A stretch of DNA of 27,283 nucleotides from JBAXAB01 sp043718245 (lineage in GTDB: Bacteria > Patescibacteriota > Minisyncoccia > Phycocordibacterales > CAIZLB01). The stretch covers positions 1 through 27,283 of the forward strand of contig JAYSWB010000003.1 in assembly GCA_043718245.1 (NCBI GenBank), read 5' to 3'. The notes under the pieces were generated by a model. It ran no database searches. It saw only the letters and a list, made by a program, of their open reading frames with translations, and was not told the origin of the DNA. Positions 14,747-22,792 of the stretch are shown in pieces. A program made the position numbers and the translations under genes. How positions within the stretch are numbered: the first letter of the stretch is position 1; the number at the start of each line of letters is the position of its first letter.

Positions 14747-15661
14747 ATGACTCCCGCAAACCCCGCACCCGCAAATCCCGCTACCGCCACAGCGACCGCG
14801 ACAGCAGCACCCGCTGCTGCCCGCGCACCGCGTACGCCGGCACCCGCAACCCGGTTCGACCGCGTTGTCCGCGTCGCAAGGAACAACATGGGGAAAATCT
14901 TCCTCATTGTGGTTCTGATCTTGGCTGCCATCTGGGCAACCAACCACGATGGGTCGTCGAAGACGACCGTCAAGAAGGGGGATGAAAATATCATCCCCCC
15001 GACGGCACCCGGCGAAACGGCTCCCGCAAACGCGGAAGTCGAGAAGCTCCGAAAGGAGCTCCCCGACATCAAGTCGGCCCTCGCCAACCGGCCATCGCCA
15101 CTAACTCGTGGCGATGCACCGACCTCAACCGGATCTTCCGGAGTCGTCCGGCACCGCGTCGTTCTACCTCCGCTTGAGCCGATCATTGTCGGAACTCGCC
15201 AGGTAAAAGCCGCAAGTGGTGGCGGCTACCACACGGAAACCAAAACCGTCCGCCCCGTCACCTTCCTTATGGGAGTTCTCGGAGGGGACCCGGTCAACGC
15301 AACCCGGGACCAAATCAACGCAATCCGCGCCCACAAGCAGCGTTTTGCCGAAGATAAGGGTCGGCGGGAGCGGGTCAACAGGGCTCTTCTCGAGCCGAAC
15401 GCGGATCAGGCAGCCATCGAAGGATGGCTGACACAAGAAGCCCACGCAGACGGGCTTGAGGGGGTGGTGGTCGCACTAAAGGACGGGCCGTCCCGCCCCA
15501 TCGAAAAATGGGCTCCGCAACCGCAAAACTCACCCGGACACTCTTCTCAGAAGAGTAGTGGGACATCGTCCCACCAGACACGTCCCACGATCTGTGGGAA
15601 GTCCACCCAGAGGGGTCACCGGCACGGGCCGGAGTGCGCGCCGCCGATGGCGCGGAGGTAA
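14747..15661 (+). CDS. GC-rich single-TM hypothetical protein with a hairpin-laden coding sequence
   Basis: The product has 304 residues. An Ala/Pro/Thr-rich head (about 1-35) is followed by a basic patch, a TM at about 49-66 (MGKIFLIVVLILAAIWATNH), then an extracellular Pro/Gly-rich, charged region with a tail rich in Ser, His and Arg. I do not recognise a family. The coding frame is plausible because GC clusters at third positions and the TM is well formed. Base composition is much more GC-rich (roughly 60% by eye) than the surrounding A+T-rich genes, suggesting acquisition by transfer. At least 15 perfect short inverted repeats lie inside the frame. There is no Shine-Dalgarno site before the ATG. 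A terminator follows 32 bases after the stop, so it is a single-gene transcript. Confidence 0.65.
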   Translation: MTPANPAPANPATATATATAAPAAARAPRTPAPATRFDRVVRVARNNMGKIFLIVVLILAAIWATNHDGSSKTTVKKGDENIIPPTAPGETAPANAEVEKLRKELPDIKSALANRPSPLTRGDAPTSTGSSGVVRHRVVLPPLEPIIVGTRQVKAASGGGYHTETKTVRPVTFLMGVLGGDPVNATRDQINAIRAHKQRFAEDKGRRERVNRALLEPNADQAAIEGWLTQEAHADGLEGVVVALKDGPSRPIEKWAPQPQNSPGHSSQKSSGTSSHQTRPTICGKSTQRGHRHGPECAPPMARR

Positions 15662-15692
15662 CACACTGCTTTGGAGAAAAAAGCAGAAAACC

Positions 15693-15729
15693 AACGTCCC
15701 GGTTCACTTCAAGTGAGCCGGGCGTTTTT
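15693..15729 (+). terminator. Rho-independent terminator after the GC-rich gene
   Basis: AACG and CCCGG pair with CCGGG and CGTT around the inner stem TCACTT/AAGTGA, followed by TTTTT. This is the only textbook terminator with a U-tract in the window. Confidence 0.85.
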
Positions 15730-15743
15730 CTATTCCAGAAATA

Positions 15744-15773
15744 TTGACACATGTTATACTTTCGTGTTAAAAT
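15744..15773 (+). promoter_or_regulatory. Promoter of the L,D-transpeptidase gene
   Basis: TTGACA (15744-15749), 18 bases, then TGTTAAAAT with -10 at 15768-15773. It predicts a leader of about 59 bases. The leader segment 15786-15806 is nearly the same as 14722-14745 before the GC-rich gene. Confidence 0.6.
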
Positions 15774-15838
15774 AAGAATAGAAGGAAACAATCAACCAAA
15801 ACAAACTGTCTTAGTTTCCGAGACACTGGTCTTAAAAA

Positions 15839-16756
15839 ATGAAAAAAAAATTTCTGGCGGTAATTCTTGCGGTGTTCGCTTCTCAGGCGTTCGCCGAAAC
15901 ACCCTTTGCGATCTACATCAGCAAAGCAAACAGTGCATTGGTGCTCACTCGTCAAGGCGAAGTCATCATTACTGGTCCTATCAGTTTTGGGGACGACAAA
16001 ACCCCGGTAGGCAACTATCAAGTGAAAGGTAAGGACCCCGAGTACTACTCGCGCAAAATCTTCAGTGAAACAGGCAAGAAAGCCATCATGGCCGATTGCG
16101 TTCTTCTTGAAGGTCTCGATGGAAAGGAGGAAATGGAGGGAGTGTTCATTCACCAAGGTAACACCCTAGGCAAGTCCCACGGGTGTATCCGTTGCCCTCG
16201 TTGGCTAGCACTCGCACTCTTCAAGACTGTTCCAATTGGAACGAGAGTTATTGTTGGCGACCTATTTCCAGAAAAACTCAAGGATCAAAACAAGGTCCAT
16301 CAGAACATCTGGGTAAAGAGGTCTGCTCAACCGTTATGGAAGGCCGAGTCCACGCCAGTAATCTCTGCCTTGATGCGTGACCTTAATGGAGGTGTCAACA
16401 AGGGCGGAATCGACCCCGAGTATCCGATTAACTTGAATGGACTCGCGCTCGTCCTCGGGGGGCAGGTTTTTGCTGACAGGATGTTCGAAGTCGGAGGGCA
16501 GTTTGAAGGAATAGACGGAGCTATTATCCACCACCTCTCGACCGTACCTCCCAACAAGAGCGCAGTTCGGCGGTATACTAACCCAACCACTCTTGCTGAA
16601 GGATTCCTCTTCGACGGCTACGTCAAAGGCGAACACTTCTTCCTTTGGTGGTCCAAGGGTGACGTCAATATCTTCATCGACAAGGTCAACGAACAACAGA
16701 TTGGTCGTGGGAATCCACGCACTCTGAGGCACATTCGGCCCTTCTCAGAGAAGTAG
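15839..16756 (+). CDS. Secreted L,D-transpeptidase (YkuD family)
   Basis: These enzymes make 3-3 cross-links in peptidoglycan, or attach proteins to it, outside the cytoplasmic membrane. The 305-residue protein starts with a clear signal peptide, MKKKFLAVILAVFASQAFA, with likely cleavage after AFA. The YkuD domain (about 22-140) has His105 in FIHQGN and the active-site motif SHGCIR at 113-118, with catalytic Cys116. The C-terminal 165 residues are not recognised and may bind cell wall. GC content is intermediate, higher than in the flanking tsaE and polA genes. No Shine-Dalgarno site is visible. With the penicillin-binding protein at 6678 it gives this genome two routes to wall cross-linking. 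Confidence 0.92.
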   Translation: MKKKFLAVILAVFASQAFAETPFAIYISKANSALVLTRQGEVIITGPISFGDDKTPVGNYQVKGKDPEYYSRKIFSETGKKAIMADCVLLEGLDGKEEMEGVFIHQGNTLGKSHGCIRCPRWLALALFKTVPIGTRVIVGDLFPEKLKDQNKVHQNIWVKRSAQPLWKAESTPVISALMRDLNGGVNKGGIDPEYPINLNGLALVLGGQVFADRMFEVGGQFEGIDGAIIHHLSTVPPNKSAVRRYTNPTTLAEGFLFDGYVKGEHFFLWWSKGDVNIFIDKVNEQQIGRGNPRTLRHIRPFSEK

Positions 16757-16762
16757 GGATTC

Positions 16763-16791
16763 AGGAGCGGCGACACTTTGTCGCCGCTCCT
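16763..16791 (+). terminator. Strong hairpin terminator after the L,D-transpeptidase gene
   Basis: AGGAGCGGCGACA pairs perfectly over 13 bp with TGTCGCCGCTCCT around a CTT loop, seven bases after the stop codon. No U-tract follows. Confidence 0.7.
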
Positions 16792-16868
16792 AGGAAAGAT
16801 AGAATGTTCTTTATTTACACAAGCACGAGTCAAATAGACTTGTGCTTTTTTTGTTGTATCATTCATCC

Positions 16869-17309
16869 ATGTCCAATACTAGAGAAATACATAATCTTGA
16901 TGAAATGAAAATATTTGCCGAGGAAGTTTTAAAAAACTTAAAGACAAATGTTTTGTGCCTTGAAGGGGACCTTGGTTCCGGGAAAACTACTTTTACACAA
17001 CAAGTGGCAAGTATTTTTAATATAAAAGAGAATGTGACCAGTCCAACTTTTATACTTCAAAAAAAATACAATATAGTTTCAAACCCATGGGCAAATCTTT
17101 CACAAATTTCACAAATAATTCATATGGATATGTATCGGATTGAGGATGTTAATGAACTCAAAAACTTAGGTTTCGAACAACTTCTCAAAGACCCAAAAAA
17201 CCTTTTAATAATAGAGTGGCCCGAGAAAGTCCAAAGTGCCATTCCTCCAAACTCTGACAAGATTTCCTTCCAATTTGTTGATGAAACGACTCGTAGGGTA
17301 CAATGGTAG
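16869..17309 (+). CDS. tsaE: tRNA t6A37 biosynthesis ATPase TsaE
   Basis: TsaE is the ATPase that, with TsaB, TsaC and TsaD, makes N6-threonylcarbamoyladenosine at position 37 of ANN-decoding tRNAs. The 146-residue protein has Walker A GDLGSGKTT (33-41), the switch segment TSPTF, the HMDMYRI strand and IEWPEK near the C-terminus, all standard. I chose ATG 16869 over a TTG 27 bases upstream because it matches the usual start and a TATCAT -10 (16857-16862) lies six bases before it. It begins a tight rightward operon: polA overlaps it by seven bases or starts two bases after it, and holA follows. Confidence 0.94.
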   Translation: MSNTREIHNLDEMKIFAEEVLKNLKTNVLCLEGDLGSGKTTFTQQVASIFNIKENVTSPTFILQKKYNIVSNPWANLSQISQIIHMDMYRIEDVNELKNLGFEQLLKDPKNLLIIEWPEKVQSAIPPNSDKISFQFVDETTRRVQW

Positions 17310-19708
17310 TAATGAAGAAACAGACCCTAGTTTTGCTAGACTCACACGCCATTATTCACCGGGCATATCATGCACTGCCTGATTTCTCATCATCTAAAGG
17401 CGAGCCAACTGGGGCTTTATACGGACTCTCGACAATGCTTATGGGAATTATTGAAAAGTTCCATCCAGACTATGTTGTGGCGTGCTATGACTTGCCTCAG
17501 CCGACTTATCGACATCAAGCTTATGAAGCTTATAAAGGAACTCGACAAAAAACAGATGATGCTCTCGTATCGCAACTAAAAAGCTCTCGAAAAATATTCG
17601 AATCATTCTCTGTGCCAATGTATGACCTCGTCGGATTTGAAGCCGATGACATGCTGGGGACAATTGTTGAAAAAGTTTTAACGACAAACAAAAAAGGCGA
17701 GACCGATATTCGAATAATCATTGCATCGGGGGATATGGACACAATGCAGTTGATCGAGGGAGACAGGGTTGTTGTTTACACTTTAAAAAAAGGAATAAAG
17801 GATGTAGTTGTTTATGACGAACTAGCGGTGTTAGAGCGTTTTGGTTTCAGTCCAAAGTCACTTCCAGATTATAAGGGATTAAGAGGCGACCCATCTGATA
17901 ATATTATTGGCATCAAAGGAATTGGCGAAAAAACTGCGACGACACTGATTACAAAATATAAGACAATAGAGGGGATTTACGAGCATCTGAAAAAGGATGA
18001 GAAGAAATTCCAAAAAGAAGCAGGTCTCACTGACAGAATGTTTGAGTTGATTAAAAACGGAGAAGAAGAGGCGAAATTCAGCAAAATGCTCGCAACCATT
18101 CGACGCGATGCTCCGATTGAATTTGAACTCCCAGACAAAAAATGGATTGATGATGTGAAGATTGAAAAAATTGAAGAACTTTTTCGTGAGTTTGAGTTCC
18201 GCTCATTAGGTGTAAGGGTAAAAGAAGTTTTCACAAAAAACGGCGGGAAGGGGCATGAAGTGGTTAAGGAAGAAAAGAAAGAGGCAGTACCATTGAACAC
18301 CGAAGAACAGCTGTTAGTCCAGAAGCTAACAGTAGGGCTATGGATTATCGATTCAAATAAAACGAATCCATCCGTAGATGATGTATTATTTTTTACTAAA
18401 AAAGATACACTAAAAGAAGCCGAAAAAGTCATATTTGAAGAGCTTAAAAAGAAAGAATCTTTGTTAATTGCAGAGGAAATCGAATGGCCATTGATACCCG
18501 TTGTGAATCTAATGAGGGACGTTGGTGTAAAAATCGATGTTGGGTATTTGAAAATTTTAGCGGGAGAATATCATCGCCAGTTATCAAAATTGGAAGCAAA
18601 AATTTGGGAGTTTGCAGGTAATGAATTTAATATTAATTCTCCGAAGCAATTAGGTGAGATTCTTTTTAACACTTTGGGATTAGGAGGGAAAAAAATCAAA
18701 AAGACTTCAACAGGGGCGATGTCTACAAAAGAATCGGAATTAGAAAAGCTAAAAGGGGAGCATCCGATTATCGATCTGGTTATGGAATATCGCGAATTGG
18801 CGAAATTGCTTTCAACATATATTGATACGATTCCAACATTAGTGGGCAAAGATGGAAGACTTCATGCGACATTTATTTTATCAGGAGCTTCAACTGGGCG
18901 AATGGCCTCTGAAAATCCGAATTTGCAAAATATTCCGATTAAAACGGAATTAGGACGCAAGGTACGTAATGCCTTTGTTGCAGAGAAGGGATTCAAGTTG
19001 GTAGCGATTGATTATTCCCAAATTGAACTTCGAATTGCAGCGATGTTGTCGAAAGATGAAAAACTAATTGAGATGTTCAAGAGCGGATTAGATATTCACA
19101 CCGGAGTAGCTTCACAGGTTTTTAAAGTGGCGCCAGGTGAAGTGACAAAAGACATGCGTCGACAAGCGAAGGTGATTAACTTCGGAATTTTATATGGAAT
19201 GGGAGTGAGCGCACTTAAAACAAATCTTGGCGGAACACGCGAAGAAGCGCAGGCTTTTTACAATACGTATTTTGAAACTTTTACGGGGCTTGCAAATTAT
19301 TTGAATGAAACAAAATCAGAAGCAGAGAGAAAGGGGTATACAGAGACTATGTTTAATCGACGCAGGTATTTTCAAGGGTTCAAGTCACCATTGCCGTTTA
19401 TCCGTGCTATGGCTGAAAGAATGGCTATAAATGCCCCTATACAGGGAACTGAGGGCGATATAGTAAAAATTGCTATGAAGAATGTGCATGAGTTTCTACA
19501 GAAAGAAAAGTTGCTAGATGATGTAAGGCTCCTTCTCCAGGTACATGACGAATTGGTTTTTGAAATAAAAGAAACTGAAATTAAAAAGGTTGTACCAAAA
19601 ATTCGCAAAATTATGGAAGAAGTTTTTGCAGGGAAGGACACTCAAGGGGTGCCGGTTATGACCGAGGTCGAAGTTGGAAAGAATTGGGGAGAAATGGAAG
19701 ATTTCTAA
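17303..19708 (+). CDS. polA: DNA polymerase I
   Basis: Pol I fills gaps and removes RNA primers. The 801 residues, shorter than the 928 of E. coli, contain an N-terminal 5'-3' exonuclease/flap domain (about 1-290, with DSHAIIHRAYHALP, FEADDMLGT and GDMDTMQL, then the helix-hairpin-helix GIKGIGEKTA). The polymerase domain carries motif A AIDYSQIELR, motif B RRQAKVINFGILYGM and motif C LLQVHDELVFEI. The middle part (about 310-400) is short and I see no DxE exonuclease motif, so proofreading is probably absent, as in many Pol I enzymes outside Proteobacteria. The start may be ATG 17303 or ATG 17312; the second gives the more typical MKKQTLVLLDSHA. Confidence 0.96.
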   Translation: MVVMKKQTLVLLDSHAIIHRAYHALPDFSSSKGEPTGALYGLSTMLMGIIEKFHPDYVVACYDLPQPTYRHQAYEAYKGTRQKTDDALVSQLKSSRKIFESFSVPMYDLVGFEADDMLGTIVEKVLTTNKKGETDIRIIIASGDMDTMQLIEGDRVVVYTLKKGIKDVVVYDELAVLERFGFSPKSLPDYKGLRGDPSDNIIGIKGIGEKTATTLITKYKTIEGIYEHLKKDEKKFQKEAGLTDRMFELIKNGEEEAKFSKMLATIRRDAPIEFELPDKKWIDDVKIEKIEELFREFEFRSLGVRVKEVFTKNGGKGHEVVKEEKKEAVPLNTEEQLLVQKLTVGLWIIDSNKTNPSVDDVLFFTKKDTLKEAEKVIFEELKKKESLLIAEEIEWPLIPVVNLMRDVGVKIDVGYLKILAGEYHRQLSKLEAKIWEFAGNEFNINSPKQLGEILFNTLGLGGKKIKKTSTGAMSTKESELEKLKGEHPIIDLVMEYRELAKLLSTYIDTIPTLVGKDGRLHATFILSGASTGRMASENPNLQNIPIKTELGRKVRNAFVAEKGFKLVAIDYSQIELRIAAMLSKDEKLIEMFKSGLDIHTGVASQVFKVAPGEVTKDMRRQAKVINFGILYGMGVSALKTNLGGTREEAQAFYNTYFETFTGLANYLNETKSEAERKGYTETMFNRRRYFQGFKSPLPFIRAMAERMAINAPIQGTEGDIVKIAMKNVHEFLQKEKLLDDVRLLLQVHDELVFEIKETEIKKVVPKIRKIMEEVFAGKDTQGVPVMTEVEVGKNWGEMEDF

Positions 19709-19711
19709 ACT

Positions 19712-20437
19712 ATGATTTTATTTATTTACGGCGATGACACTAAAAAAGTTAGAGAGAAAACTACAGCGACGGTGGATGGATTACTTTTGAAGCAAAAAGA
19801 CGCGTCGATTTTTAAAATAGACGTAGATAATTGGAGTTTAGAATACGTAAAAGAAATACTAAACGCTCAAGGACTTTTTCTACCAAAATATATAATTACT
19901 TTTAATTTCATTTCTGAAAATAAGGAATTTTTTGCTGAGATGCTAGACCTTCTAAAAGAGATGAAGTCAGCAGAGCATATTTGTATTATTGCGGAAGGAA
20001 AAATCACTGAGAAAAATATAGAGAAGATAAAAAAACTTGCTACAAAATCTCAGGAATTTAACATAAATAAAGTAGAGGTTAAAAAACAAGAAGCGCCAAC
20101 GTTCGCTTTTGCTACATCTTTTGCAAATCGAGAATTCCAAAAGACGGAAAAATATCTAAGCTCCCTTTTAGATCTTAAGATGGTTCCAGAGGAAATTCAC
20201 GGTGTACTTTGGTGGCAGATGAAGTCTGTAAAATTGGCATCAAACGCGCAATCTGCAGTCGGGGCAGGACTTAATCCGTATGTATTCAAAAATGCAAAAT
20301 CTGCAAGTGAGAAATGGAACCCAGAAGATTTAGATCAGGTTTTAAATTCTCTTTTTGAAATGTATCACCAAGCGCACCGCGGAAAGATTGATTTTTATAA
20401 TGCGATTGAGAGGTTGGTGGTGAGGTGGGGGAGGTAG
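19712..20437 (+). CDS. holA: DNA polymerase III subunit delta (HolA-like)
   Basis: The delta subunit is the wrench of the clamp loader that opens the DnaN ring. The 241-residue product begins MILFIYGDDTKKVREKTTAT and has the family C-terminal features: WWQMKSVKLA, LNPYVFKNAK and a helix MYHQAHRGKIDFYNAIERLV. It is about 100 residues shorter than E. coli HolA (343), mainly in the central part, a reduction I also expect in other small-genome lineages. It starts three bases after the polA stop and is the last gene of tsaE-polA-holA. The next gene has its own -10 box. Confidence 0.85.
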   Translation: MILFIYGDDTKKVREKTTATVDGLLLKQKDASIFKIDVDNWSLEYVKEILNAQGLFLPKYIITFNFISENKEFFAEMLDLLKEMKSAEHICIIAEGKITEKNIEKIKKLATKSQEFNINKVEVKKQEAPTFAFATSFANREFQKTEKYLSSLLDLKMVPEEIHGVLWWQMKSVKLASNAQSAVGAGLNPYVFKNAKSASEKWNPEDLDQVLNSLFEMYHQAHRGKIDFYNAIERLVVRWGR

Positions 20438-20448
20438 TATGTAACTGC

Positions 20449-20454
20449 TATAAT
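20449..20454 (+). promoter_or_regulatory. Extended -10 box for the DedA-like gene
   Basis: TGCTATAAT ends six bases before ATG 20461; there is no recognisable -35. It argues for the short start and a leaderless mRNA. Confidence 0.6.
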
Positions 20455-20460
20455 CAAAAT

Positions 20461-21024
20461 ATGGACCCTATAACCAAAAGATACAAATCTTGGAAATACA
20501 AAAACACTTTCCTACTAATACTTAGCTTGTTTCTGATTTTTTACCTAGCCGATACTGATTTAGGACAAAACATAATCAATAGCATTTCAAAACTAGGCTA
20601 CATAGGTGCGTTTTTTACTGGAATTCTTTTTGTTTCTACTTTTACGGTTGCGCCGGCAAGTATTATCTTGTTCGATTTAGCCCAAACATACAATCCATTT
20701 ATTATTGCTCTGACCTCAGGGGCGGGTGCTGTAATAGGGGACTATATAATATTTCGATTCCTTAAAGACAGCGTGTTTGATGAAATAAAACCTATTTTTA
20801 TGAAGCTGGGTGGATCTAACTTGTCTCGGCTTATCCATACTCCTTATTTTGCTTGGGTTGCACCAGTTGTTGGGGCATTGATTGTCGCGTCACCCTTTCC
20901 CGATGAGATTGGCGTGGGGCTTATGGGTATTTCAAAGTTAAAAAACTGGCAATTTTTAGTGATTTCTTTTGTACTTAATAGTTTGGGGATATTGCTTATT
21001 GTGACAATCGCGAGGTTGGGGTAG
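20461..21024 (+). CDS. Multi-pass membrane protein, possibly DedA/VTT-like
   Basis: From ATG 20461 it has 187 residues and about five hydrophobic segments (around residues 16-34, 46-66, 70-88, 120-140 and 156-180). The segment ALTSGAGAVIGDYIIFRFLK resembles the G.GA..GD...Y..G..L stretch of DedA/VTT (SNARE-associated Golgi) proteins. The segment ASPFPDEIGVGLMGISKLKN, then WQFLVISF, resembles their second half. DedA proteins are linked to lipid-carrier scrambling and membrane homeostasis. The key F.R..P..R motif is not clear, so this is a distant member at best. A reading frame starting 36 bases earlier runs into holA and is upstream of the promoter, so I rejected that start. Confidence 0.6.
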   Translation: MDPITKRYKSWKYKNTFLLILSLFLIFYLADTDLGQNIINSISKLGYIGAFFTGILFVSTFTVAPASIILFDLAQTYNPFIIALTSGAGAVIGDYIIFRFLKDSVFDEIKPIFMKLGGSNLSRLIHTPYFAWVAPVVGALIVASPFPDEIGVGLMGISKLKNWQFLVISFVLNSLGILLIVTIARLG

Positions 21025-21025
21025 G

Positions 21026-21045
21026 GGGGTACGGATCAGATGTGC
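21026..21045 (+). repeat. Short direct repeat, left copy
   Basis: GGGGTACGGATCA plus TGTGC after two differing bases. It matches 18 of 20 positions of 22642-22661, where the second copy runs into the 3' end of tRNA-Lys. Confidence 0.5.
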
Positions 21046-21091
21046 AGTCTAGTGGATGATGTTAGAACCTGTTTTGTGGGGTAGGGATACT

Positions 21092-21730
21092 TTACCCTAA
21101 ACTGCTCTCTACGATTTTTTTCCATTTATCAAATGAGGCGCCGGAAGCTTTTTGTGCTTCTGACCAAGTGGCTGAGTCATTTAAATTTGGTACACCAATT
21201 CTTTCGTCTTTTGAGTACTCTGCAGCTTCTAATAATCTGCGTGTTTCTGGTGAAGCGGGTAATGCGAAGGCTCCTTCTTTGTTGGAAAAAACAACGACAC
21301 CTTGGTTTTCGTTGTACTTACCAGGTAACGCATTATGAGCTTTTATTTTTTCACCAAGACCACCAAGTGAAAAAGCAGCCTGTTTTAGCAAGCCTTCTGC
21401 CTGTGCCCTGTCCAATATTTCCGCTATCGGTTGATGTTCGATTGTTTCTGTTTCTGGAGCAGGAGACCCGGTGGTGTTTTCCGTAGTCTTATTAAGTATA
21501 TCAACCATTTCTTTTTCTCCGGCAATACCAGCTCTGGAAAAGATCAAAGCATCATGTGCTGGATCGGCAGAAAACCCCTCTTCAATTAAGGCAGCGGCCT
21601 GTCTTTTTTCTTCCGCTTGTTCAGAGGAAATCTGTCCCGACTTTTCCATTGCAAGAAGCTCATTGTTTAATGTTTCGATGAATACGTTTTTTGGAGAAAG
21701 TTCTTGTGGTGTGGATGATTCAAATGGCAT
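21092..21730 (-). CDS. Hypothetical cytoplasmic protein
   Basis: The product has 212 residues from ATG 21730. It is mostly helical and charged, with no TM or signal. Segments include QISSEQAEEKRQAAALIEEG, an Ala-rich helix near AEILDRAQAEGLLKQAAFSL, and a C-terminal stretch with NENQGVVVFSNKEGAFALPA and WSEAQKASGASFDKWKKIVE. I do not recognise a family. A perfect TATAAT (21737-21742 on the reverse strand) ends six bases before this ATG, so the in-frame TTG-type start 45 bases upstream is unlikely. It lies with the next orphan gene between two copies of a short repeat. Confidence 0.75.
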   Translation of the reverse strand: MPFESSTPQELSPKNVFIETLNNELLAMEKSGQISSEQAEEKRQAAALIEEGFSADPAHDALIFSRAGIAGEKEMVDILNKTTENTTGSPAPETETIEHQPIAEILDRAQAEGLLKQAAFSLGGLGEKIKAHNALPGKYNENQGVVVFSNKEGAFALPASPETRRLLEAAEYSKDERIGVPNLNDSATWSEAQKASGASFDKWKKIVESSLG

Positions 21731-21904
21731 AGGGGAATTATAATCTACTAATTGAAATTTGCGAAATTTAAACAAAGGCTGTATTGGACTTGATTGTGCG
21801 GCAGACGTAACGATATTATAACCATTCTATCTAATAGGGAATACATGGACGGATTGTATAACAAGTTGCTGTTTATAAGAGCTTTGCAGAGGGAGGAATT
21901 CGTA

Positions 21905-22588
21905 TTATTTCACCCGAGTACAACTTAACTTATCAGCATCAAGACTTTCAAAGTTAAAATTAGCAACTCCCTCACTGGCACCATATTGATTTAGACAAAC
22001 CGTGGCTTCTTTACCATCTTCATTAGTAAAGGGTATTGTGAGCACAAACACATCATCACTAGATTTACATTTATATTCTGAAAGTTTGATATCTTCTATG
22101 GTTACTCCAAAGGCAGCTCTAAAATCTATCATATCAGGAGTATAATATTCACGAGCTCTTTTGGCCAGGGATGTTGACGCGATATCACATATCCTTTTGT
22201 AACTACCTTCATTATCCCAAAGATCCCCCCCATCAAGAAGTTTAAAAAGCATAGCTATATTTGCTGAGTCATTTTTAATCATTTCTCTTTTTTTACCTGG
22301 GTTATTATATTTTTCTGAAACTGCCTGGTTTAGCTGATTTGGGTTCACCACGGCTGAAAAAGTTTTCTTGCCATTTGAATCAACTTTAGGCAATATCTCA
22401 ACAGTTATGGGGGTTTTTGTATCACTGGTCACTCCAATAGTTACGGTGCTTGTAGCATTTGTTGAAGATTTATTCTCAACACTATTTCTAGATGTTTTGG
22501 TGTAAACATATGAACCACCACCGACACCAAGAAGAGCTATAAGAATAATTATTAAAATTCCTCCAAAACCACTTTGTGTATTTTTCAT
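21905..22588 (-). CDS. Membrane-anchored hypothetical protein
   Basis: The product has 227 residues and starts MKNTQSGFGGILIIILIALL, a single N-terminal anchor with a GF just before the hydrophobic stretch that loosely recalls prepilin-type leaders. A Ser/Thr/Asn-rich linker follows (about 33-60). The globular part has three or four Cys residues (KRICDIAS, YKCKSSD, TVCLNQYG, LSCTRVK) that could form disulfides outside the membrane. I do not recognise a family. A TATGAT (-10 like) lies 12 bases upstream of the ATG. About 130 bases without features separate it from the preceding orphan gene on the same strand. Confidence 0.75.
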   Translation of the reverse strand: MKNTQSGFGGILIIILIALLGVGGGSYVYTKTSRNSVENKSSTNATSTVTIGVTSDTKTPITVEILPKVDSNGKKTFSAVVNPNQLNQAVSEKYNNPGKKREMIKNDSANIAMLFKLLDGGDLWDNEGSYKRICDIASTSLAKRAREYYTPDMIDFRAAFGVTIEDIKLSEYKCKSSDDVFVLTIPFTNEDGKEATVCLNQYGASEGVANFNFESLDADKLSCTRVK

Positions 22589-22641
22589 TAGTGTAACTAT
22601 ATCATACTTTCAATTGGGTTTTAAAATCGTGTCAACTTTAT

Positions 22642-22661
22642 GGGGTACGGATCACGTGTGC
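22642..22661 (+). repeat. Short direct repeat, right copy at tRNA-Lys 3' end
   Basis: GGGGTACGGATCA is followed by CGTGTGC. The last three bases belong to the 3' end of the tRNA gene on the reverse strand. The partner is at 21026-21045. Confidence 0.5.
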
Positions 22662-22731
22662 GCCCGGTTGGAATCGAACCAACGACCCTCTGCTTAAAAG
22701 GCAGGTGCTCTACCGACTGAGCTACGGGCGC
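22659..22731 (-). tRNA. tRNA-Lys (anticodon TTT)
   Basis: The reverse strand gives a complete 73-base cloverleaf. The acceptor GCGCCCG pairs with CGGGCGC, the D stem is GCTC/GAGC, the anticodon loop is CTTTTAA with anticodon TTT, and the T arm is GTTGG TTCGATT CCAAC. The discriminator base is A. CCA is not encoded, so a CCA-adding enzyme is required. The closing pair of the anticodon stem (position 27-43) is a C-A mismatch. Confidence 0.95.
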
Positions 22732-22792
22732 ATATAGAGCAAAAATATACCAGAAAATAGCCGAAAGTCCAACTTTTAAAAGGGTTTTTTCC

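Noticed and set aside
14728..15186. Long antisense frames inside the GC-rich gene (also 15164-15445 and 15375-15791)
   Set aside because: High GC lowers stop codon frequency; the products are Arg/Gly/Ala-rich without family features, promoter or TM, while the forward frame has a clear TM.
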